NCBI GenBank assembly: GCA_947632175.1
Contig: CANROC010000020.1
Location: 1 to 46,726, forward strand
Reading direction: 5' to 3'
Source: an uncultured Oscillospiraceae bacterium
Lineage (GTDB): Bacteria > Bacillota > Clostridia > Oscillospirales > Oscillospiraceae
Length of the DNA stretch: 46,726 nt
The notes below the pieces were generated by a model. It saw only the letters and a program-made list of their open reading frames with translations, did no database searches and was not told where the DNA came from. Made by a program: the position numbers and the translations under genes. Below are positions 42,234-46,726 of this stretch, piece after piece (position 1 is the first letter of the stretch; the number at the start of each line of letters is the position of its first letter).

Positions 42234-43640
42234 ATGGATAACTATAAAAAAGTGGGAATCGCCGCGTCAGGAAACACACGAGGCGGAATGACGTTTTTTT
42301 CAAAAAGCAGTCCGAGAACTGATTATGTCTTTGTGGACGCCGAAGAAGAGAAAAAAATCGTCTTTGAGGTCATTAACGAGGTCGCCCAGAACAGAAGCCT
42401 TACGGATCCTGACGCAGTCCGTTTCATTGAGGACGGGGACGATTTGACGCGGCAGAACGTATATGTTTCCACCGCGATACCGGTTTCAACGTTAGGCCCC
42501 GGTAATAAGCCATATTACGATCCCTATATGATCGCCGCTCCGGGGTCAACGGTCTATGCCGCGACATCCGAAATGCTGTCTGCGGTTTATTCCATCGCTC
42601 CCGAAGAAGGCCGGGAGAAGATAGGATATATCCTGCATCGGGACGATGTCCCGATCTATCTGGATCTTGACGATATGATCATTTCGCAGTCGCACATGGC
42701 CATCGTAGGGCGCACAGGCTGCGGAAAGAGCTGGTTCACGACCAGGTGGCTTGATAAGCTGAAAATGAAGTATATCGTTTTTTCTCCTACGGACGAATAT
42801 GATAGTCTTTCCGCTCCGCAAGACATATTATCCAGGCAGGATTTTTCTATTCCGTTGTCCCCCAGCGTTATAAACCATGTCGTTGGTTTGACCACAACGG
42901 AATTGAATTGCCTTAAAGAGTTTATTAAAAGAAGCGGTCTAAAAAGCGGAAGCTATTCAGGCGAGAAGCTCAGCCTGCTGATTGAGGATTATTACAGGGC
43001 AACAACCAAAGCGAAAACTCCTCAACTTTCCATGTTGGGAAACTGGTCAGATGAGTTTTATTCCCTGCCCCAGTATGTAATCAGCTTAAGTCGAAAGATT
43101 GCTGACCTTGGCCTGAAAGTATCTGTATCGCCGGAGCAAGATCCTATTATCAGGCAATCAACTGTATTCAATATGCAAGGGTGTAAGAGGGTGGAGGAAG
43201 AGCAACTGATATATAGCGTGCTCCTCCCGATTTTTGAGAGGCGCAAGGCAATATATAAAAGCGAAGAGCGTGATATCCCCATTGACGATCGTATTATTAT
43301 CGTTCTTGAAGAGGCACAGAATTATGCCCCAAGTAACCGCTCCACGCTTTGCAAGGATCTGCTGGTAGACATTGCCCGTGTCGGGCGAAAATATGGCATG
43401 CACATTGTTATGATTAGTCAACGCCCAAGATATATAGATCAAACGATGCTCGCGCAGTGTGGTTGCAGCCTATTTTTTCATCTGCCAAATCCGGAAGATG
43501 TAGAATATGTGATGAGCGCTGCAGCATTAAACAGATCCTCTACTTTCAAGGCCATGATACAAAATTTTGATACCGGCCAGTGTATCCTTGTCAGAGCGGC
43601 AAAATCCGCGTTGGATTTATTATGCAAAATTGACTTCTAA
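42234..43640 (+). CDS. HerA-type hexameric ATPase
   Basis: 468 residues; the ATG abuts the previous stop. An N-terminal beta-rich region (about 1-150, HAS-barrel-like by position), then the RecA-type ATPase: Walker A GRTGCGKS (159-166), Walker B IIIVLEEAQNYAPS (353-366) with catalytic Glu360, an Arg-rich RVGRKYG (382-388) as probable trans-acting finger, and ISQRP (394-398) as sensor. In HerA/FtsK-like enzymes the ring translocates DNA; in antiviral SIR2-HerA pairs it assembles with and controls the effector. Last gene of the operon; no strong terminator follows. Confidence 0.88.
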   Translation: MDNYKKVGIAASGNTRGGMTFFSKSSPRTDYVFVDAEEEKKIVFEVINEVAQNRSLTDPDAVRFIEDGDDLTRQNVYVSTAIPVSTLGPGNKPYYDPYMIAAPGSTVYAATSEMLSAVYSIAPEEGREKIGYILHRDDVPIYLDLDDMIISQSHMAIVGRTGCGKSWFTTRWLDKLKMKYIVFSPTDEYDSLSAPQDILSRQDFSIPLSPSVINHVVGLTTTELNCLKEFIKRSGLKSGSYSGEKLSLLIEDYYRATTKAKTPQLSMLGNWSDEFYSLPQYVISLSRKIADLGLKVSVSPEQDPIIRQSTVFNMQGCKRVEEEQLIYSVLLPIFERRKAIYKSEERDIPIDDRIIIVLEEAQNYAPSNRSTLCKDLLVDIARVGRKYGMHIVMISQRPRYIDQTMLAQCGCSLFFHLPNPEDVEYVMSAAALNRSSTFKAMIQNFDTGQCILVRAAKSALDLLCKIDF

Positions 43641-44270
43641 TTTTTTAGAGTAAATCAACTCACACATAGATAAGGTGATGCAAAACCGCTATACTTTCAG
43701 CAGGCTTCCAGAAAACAATTACGGAAAAATGACGCACATGCGGCGTATTTCTGCGCCTATCCATTCCACATCCGGGCTGGTGTTGGTAAATGGCAAGCCC
43801 CATAAGCATAAGAGAGAATTGCTTTTCAGAGAGCGTGTGGTTACTCATTGAAAACACGGCATTTCTGATTGATATGTCAATAAATATTGCCACATTAACA
43901 ATTTGAATTAATGCTGTTATGCTCGCCGCTTTGCGGTAACCGCAAAACATGGCTACTATTACTCCGTCAGCTTTTTAACTGCCGGAGTAATTAATGCTAT
44001 GCGGGCAAAAAATGAGATATTCGTATCAATATGCGCAAGAATTGATGCTACAGGTATGCAAAAAGCTCTGGAGCAAGTAGGCCTTGTTAGAGAATGCGGG
44101 CAAAAGAGGCAACAAGTCTAATTTTTCTTATTCCATTATGGCTTATGTGAAAAACGGGTTTTTTTGCAAATCAAGGTTACAAATGCGCAACAAGGGCCGT
44201 TTTTTAAAATGTCCTACCCCTTGCCCTAAACCCGCACACGGGGGGCAACAACGGGGCGACAGGGACGGTA
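43641..44270. other. AT-rich end of the foreign segment, no intact gene
   Basis: Contents: a short open frame with AAGGTG site at 43679-43852 (57 residues, ATG CAA AAC start, no family), an inverted repeat TTTGCGGTAACCGCAAA near 43930-43946, an ACTCCG/CGGAGT stem near 43961-43988, a further open frame ending at 44121 whose 3' part could be the end of a lost gene (ATG at 43999, 40 residues), and the right copy of the direct repeat. None of the frames is convincing as a working gene. Confidence 0.5.
44179..44254 (+). repeat. Right copy of the imperfect direct repeat
   Basis: Begins ACAAATGCGCAACA and ends with CGCACACGGGGGGCAACAACGG. Same orientation as 35639-35723 and about 8.5 kb away. GC-rich host sequence resumes right after it. 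Confidence 0.55.
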
Positions 44271-46094
44271 TCATTGAGGGGGATTGCTTGTATAATACTG
44301 CGCCTGGGCGGTCCAGAGGGCGTGGTATTGGCCGGCGGCGTCGGCGAGCAGGTCCTTGTGGCGGCCGGTCTGGACGATTTGGCCGGCGTTAAAGACGGCT
44401 ATCTTGTCGCAAAACCGGCAGGAGGCCAGGCGGTGGGAGATGTAGACGGCGGTCTTGTCGCCGGCGATGGCGTTGAAGCGGCTATAGACCTCATACTCCG
44501 ACACCGGGTCAAGGGCGGCGGTGGGCTCGTCCAGGATGATGAAGGGCGCGCCCTTGTAGAGAGCCCGGGCCAGGGCGATCTTCTGCGCCTCGCCGCCGGA
44601 GATCTCCACGCCGTCCTTGTCGAAGTCCTTGTAAAGCGGCGTGTCCAGGCCCTTCGGCATGGCGCTCTCCCGCCCGTCGAACCCCGCGCGCTTCAGGCAT
44701 TCGTCCGCGCGCCCCCGGTCAAACTCCGTGCTGGCCGCCACGTTCTGCCCGAGAGACACGGCGAAGAGCCGGAAGTCCTGGAACACCACGGAGAAGAGGG
44801 ACATGTACTCGTCATAGTCGTATTTGCGGATGTCCACGCCGTTTAATAAAATCTCTCCCTCCGTGGGGTCGTAGAGGCGGGTGAGGAGCTTGATAAACGT
44901 GGTCTTCCCCGACCCGTTCATGCCCACGATGGCCAGCTTCTCCCCGACCTTGAACTTGAAGTTGACATGCCGCAACGCCCAGGCGTCCGCGTGGGGATAT
45001 TTGAAGGACACGTCCCGGAACTCCACGTAGTACTCGTTATCGTCCCGCTTCTCCACGGTGAGGGTGCCCTTGTACATGTCGTTGGGGATGTCGAACCAGG
45101 AGAAGTAGCGCTTTAGATACGTGTCGTTGAGAAGCGTCATCTGCACGAAGCTCACAAGCTCGGTGACGGCGGAGATGAGCAGGGTGACGCAGGACACGTA
45201 CTGGGCGATGGAGCCCACGGACACTCCGCCCCGGAGGGAGGCAAAGATCAGGATCATATAAACGCCGAACCGGAGGCCGTAATCGAATACCTTCCCCACG
45301 GAATTGAGGAGGCTTGCGGGGATGTCCGTCCGGGCGAGCGCCCGGCTAAACTCGTCTCCGAACCGGAGAGACCGCGCCGCCAAGTCCTCCGCCATGCCAT
45401 AGAGCCGGATGTCCTTGCCGTTGGTATACCCGCTTATAAAGAACCCCAGCTTTTCGCTGCGGATATTGGTATCCACCAGCCGGTCGAAAAAGACCTTCAT
45501 GATCCGCTCGCTCCGCGACTTCAGGAGCATACCGGCCAGCAGGGTCAGAAGAACGCCGCCCACCAGGGCCAGCTTCATCCACAGGGGGATGGTTTTCACG
45601 CCGAAAAAGGACGCGGTGAGGGTGATGCTGGCGGCGATTTGCGCGGTAAGGAGGATGAGCGCAGCCGTGCCGTCTTTCAGATACCAGTAGTTGTAGCCCG
45701 TCTGGGTCTCCTTTCGGATCCGCTCCCGCAAAAGGGCCGTGTCCCGGTCCTCCACGCTTTTGTAGGCCATGTCCATGGTCTTCTCCGCGTAGCGCCACTC
45801 CAGATTTTGGCTGAGCTCCTTGTCACCCACCGATTCCCTCTCCCGGAACCAGGCGACCAGAAGGCCCAGCAAAAATGTGAGCCCCACCGTGAGGGCGGCG
45901 TACAGCGCCAAAGCTCCCACGGGCCGTCCCGCGGCGATGGCGTCGATGAGCCGCGCCGAAAACCAGATGGGCACGTAGGGCGTCACGGCGGAGACAAGGG
46001 CCTCCAGCATGAAAAGCACGGTGTACGCGGGGCTCATCTCATACAGCAGTCGAATGCCGCGTCCAAAAACGCGGATATGTTCCGAAAGCTTCAT
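44271..46094 (-). CDS. ABC exporter half-transporter, permease plus ATPase
   Basis: 607 residues. Six-helix domain about 20-330; ATPase with Walker A GMNGSGKTT, signature ISGGEAQK, Walker B FIILDEPTAALD and switch His in YISHRLASC. The C-terminus TAQAQYYTSNPPQ and the ATPase half are close by eye to the exporter ending at 28384, so the pairs are paralogues. The start overlaps the preceding gene's stop by four bases, making a heterodimeric exporter with the partial gene to the right. Substrate unknown. Confidence 0.92.
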   Translation of the reverse strand: MKLSEHIRVFGRGIRLLYEMSPAYTVLFMLEALVSAVTPYVPIWFSARLIDAIAAGRPVGALALYAALTVGLTFLLGLLVAWFRERESVGDKELSQNLEWRYAEKTMDMAYKSVEDRDTALLRERIRKETQTGYNYWYLKDGTAALILLTAQIAASITLTASFFGVKTIPLWMKLALVGGVLLTLLAGMLLKSRSERIMKVFFDRLVDTNIRSEKLGFFISGYTNGKDIRLYGMAEDLAARSLRFGDEFSRALARTDIPASLLNSVGKVFDYGLRFGVYMILIFASLRGGVSVGSIAQYVSCVTLLISAVTELVSFVQMTLLNDTYLKRYFSWFDIPNDMYKGTLTVEKRDDNEYYVEFRDVSFKYPHADAWALRHVNFKFKVGEKLAIVGMNGSGKTTFIKLLTRLYDPTEGEILLNGVDIRKYDYDEYMSLFSVVFQDFRLFAVSLGQNVAASTEFDRGRADECLKRAGFDGRESAMPKGLDTPLYKDFDKDGVEISGGEAQKIALARALYKGAPFIILDEPTAALDPVSEYEVYSRFNAIAGDKTAVYISHRLASCRFCDKIAVFNAGQIVQTGRHKDLLADAAGQYHALWTAQAQYYTSNPPQ

Positions 46095-46726
46095 TCCTCC
46101 GCACCTCCCTTGTAGTCGTCCCTGTACCAGCAGCTTTGGATCTCAAAGAGTTTGCTGTACGCGCCGCCCAGGGCCATCAGCTCGTCGTGGGTGCCTTGCT
46201 CGGCGATTTCCCCGTCCTTTAAGAAGAGTATCCTGTCACAGAATCTGGTGGATGCCAGACGGTGGGAGATGAAGAGGGAGGTCTTGCCCCGCGTCATAGC
46301 GTTGTATTGGAGGTAAATCTGGTTTTCCGCGATGGGGTCCAGGGCCGCCGTGGGCTCGTCCAGCACCAAAATGGGCGCGTCCTTGTAAATGGCCCGTGCC
46401 AGCATGAGCTTCTGCTTCTCCCCGCCGGACAGGTCCGTGCCGTCCTTATCCAGCTGCTTGTCCAGAACCGTATCCATACCCTTTGGCAGGGAGTCGATCT
46501 TATCCCCCAATCCGGCGTCCCGGAGGCACGCCTCCGCCCTCTCCCTGTCGCCGCCGCCGTCCGTCCGGCTGGTGACGGTCTCAAGGATGGTGAAGGGGCC
46601 GGTCCCGGCGTCCTGGAAGACAGGGGCGAAGAGCTTATAATATTCCTCCCGCCGAAAATCCCCCGTGGGTACGCCGTCCAGGCGTATCTCCCCGGAGGCC
46701 GGAGCGTAAAGGCCGCACAGGAGCTT
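46091..46726 (-). CDS. ABC exporter half-transporter, C-terminal part (cut by window edge)
   Basis: The last 211 residues of an ATPase domain; the 5' part lies outside the window. It begins in the residues just after Walker A (KLLCGLYAPASGEIRLDG), then a Q-loop (APVFQDAG), signature LSGGEKQKL, Walker B ILVLDEPTAALD and switch His in FISHRLAST. The pattern pairs with 30270-32078, as the gene at 44271 pairs with 28384. The frame is open to the window end. Confidence 0.9.
   Translation of the reverse strand, partial: KLLCGLYAPASGEIRLDGVPTGDFRREEYYKLFAPVFQDAGTGPFTILETVTSRTDGGGDRERAEACLRDAGLGDKIDSLPKGMDTVLDKQLDKDGTDLSGGEKQKLMLARAIYKDAPILVLDEPTAALDPIAENQIYLQYNAMTRGKTSLFISHRLASTRFCDRILFLKDGEIAEQGTHDELMALGGAYSKLFEIQSCWYRDDYKGGAEE

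Noticed and set aside
43660-43950. 96-residue minus-strand open frame
   Set aside because: No ribosome binding site or family; the opposite strand has an equally plausible short frame, so neither is called.
43928-44121. Transposase C-terminal remnant
   Set aside because: The frame (ARRFAVTAKHGYYYSVSF) reminded me of transposase ends, but no catalytic residues can be placed and no insertion-sequence ends were found.

Overview
The window reads as chromosome of a GC-rich, gut-type Clostridia, most like Oscillospiraceae. This is an inference from gene content (PyrK/PyrDB pyrimidine pathway, PyrB+PyrI, ThiT with a TPP riboswitch, an RsgI-like anti-sigma factor, LytTR/GHKL signalling), sigma-A type promoters (TTGACA-N17-TATAAT) and AGGAGG ribosome binding sites. 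No 16S rRNA or marker search could be run.

Left to right: (1) 1-250: two tandem consensus promoters firing out of the left edge, probably the start of an rRNA operon. (2) 0.25-8.1 kb: thiT with its TPP riboswitch, an ECF sigma factor with an RsgI/PepSY anti-sigma factor, a D-2-hydroxyacid dehydrogenase divergent from a radical SAM protein, two small hypothetical genes, prmA and a GlmU-type nucleotidyltransferase. (3) 8.1-9.1 kb: a block of GC-rich palindromic repeats. (4) 9.2-19.2 kb: an XRE membrane regulator, then the whole de novo pyrimidine pathway after carbamoyl phosphate on the minus strand (pyrC-K-D-F, a HAD phosphatase, a HIT protein, pyrE-B-I), preceded by an aminotransferase and an SCP2-like protein. 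(5) 19.3-24.4 kb: lepA, a small XRE regulator and a dCMP deaminase; an odd microsatellite region; a hybrid sensor kinase. (6) 24.5-26.1 kb: the main repeat array. (7) 26.1-33.6 kb: a MATE exporter, a histidine phosphatase, a heterodimeric ABC exporter and a GHKL kinase/LytTR regulator pair, with a 21-bp-period direct repeat in front of the exporter promoter. (8) 33.7-35.3 kb: tRNA-Thr, tRNA-Tyr and a tyrosine integrase. (9) 35.6-44.2 kb: an AT-richer foreign segment. (10) 44.3 kb to the end: a second ABC exporter pair, the last gene cut by the window edge.

The most interesting part is region 9. A compact four-gene operon at 36756-43640 encodes an ABC/SMC-type ATPase fused to a class I methyltransferase fold, a 930-residue protein joining an N-terminal SIR2 (sirtuin/NADase) domain to a SAMHD1/dGTPase-like HD domain, an unrecognised 264-residue protein, and a HerA-type hexameric ATPase. 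SIR2 plus HerA is a known antiviral pairing. The SIR2-dNTPase fusion and the ATPase-methyltransferase partner make this a candidate for an undescribed anti-phage system that could deplete both NAD+ and dNTPs. It lies beyond an integrase and a helicase fragment that stops at its Walker A motif, and it is bracketed by an imperfect direct repeat about 8.5 kb apart.

A second notable signal is a modular family of 22-nt palindromes (8-bp stems, 6-nt loops) at three loci. Different modules have different stem cores, yet the stem core is self-complementary in each module type.
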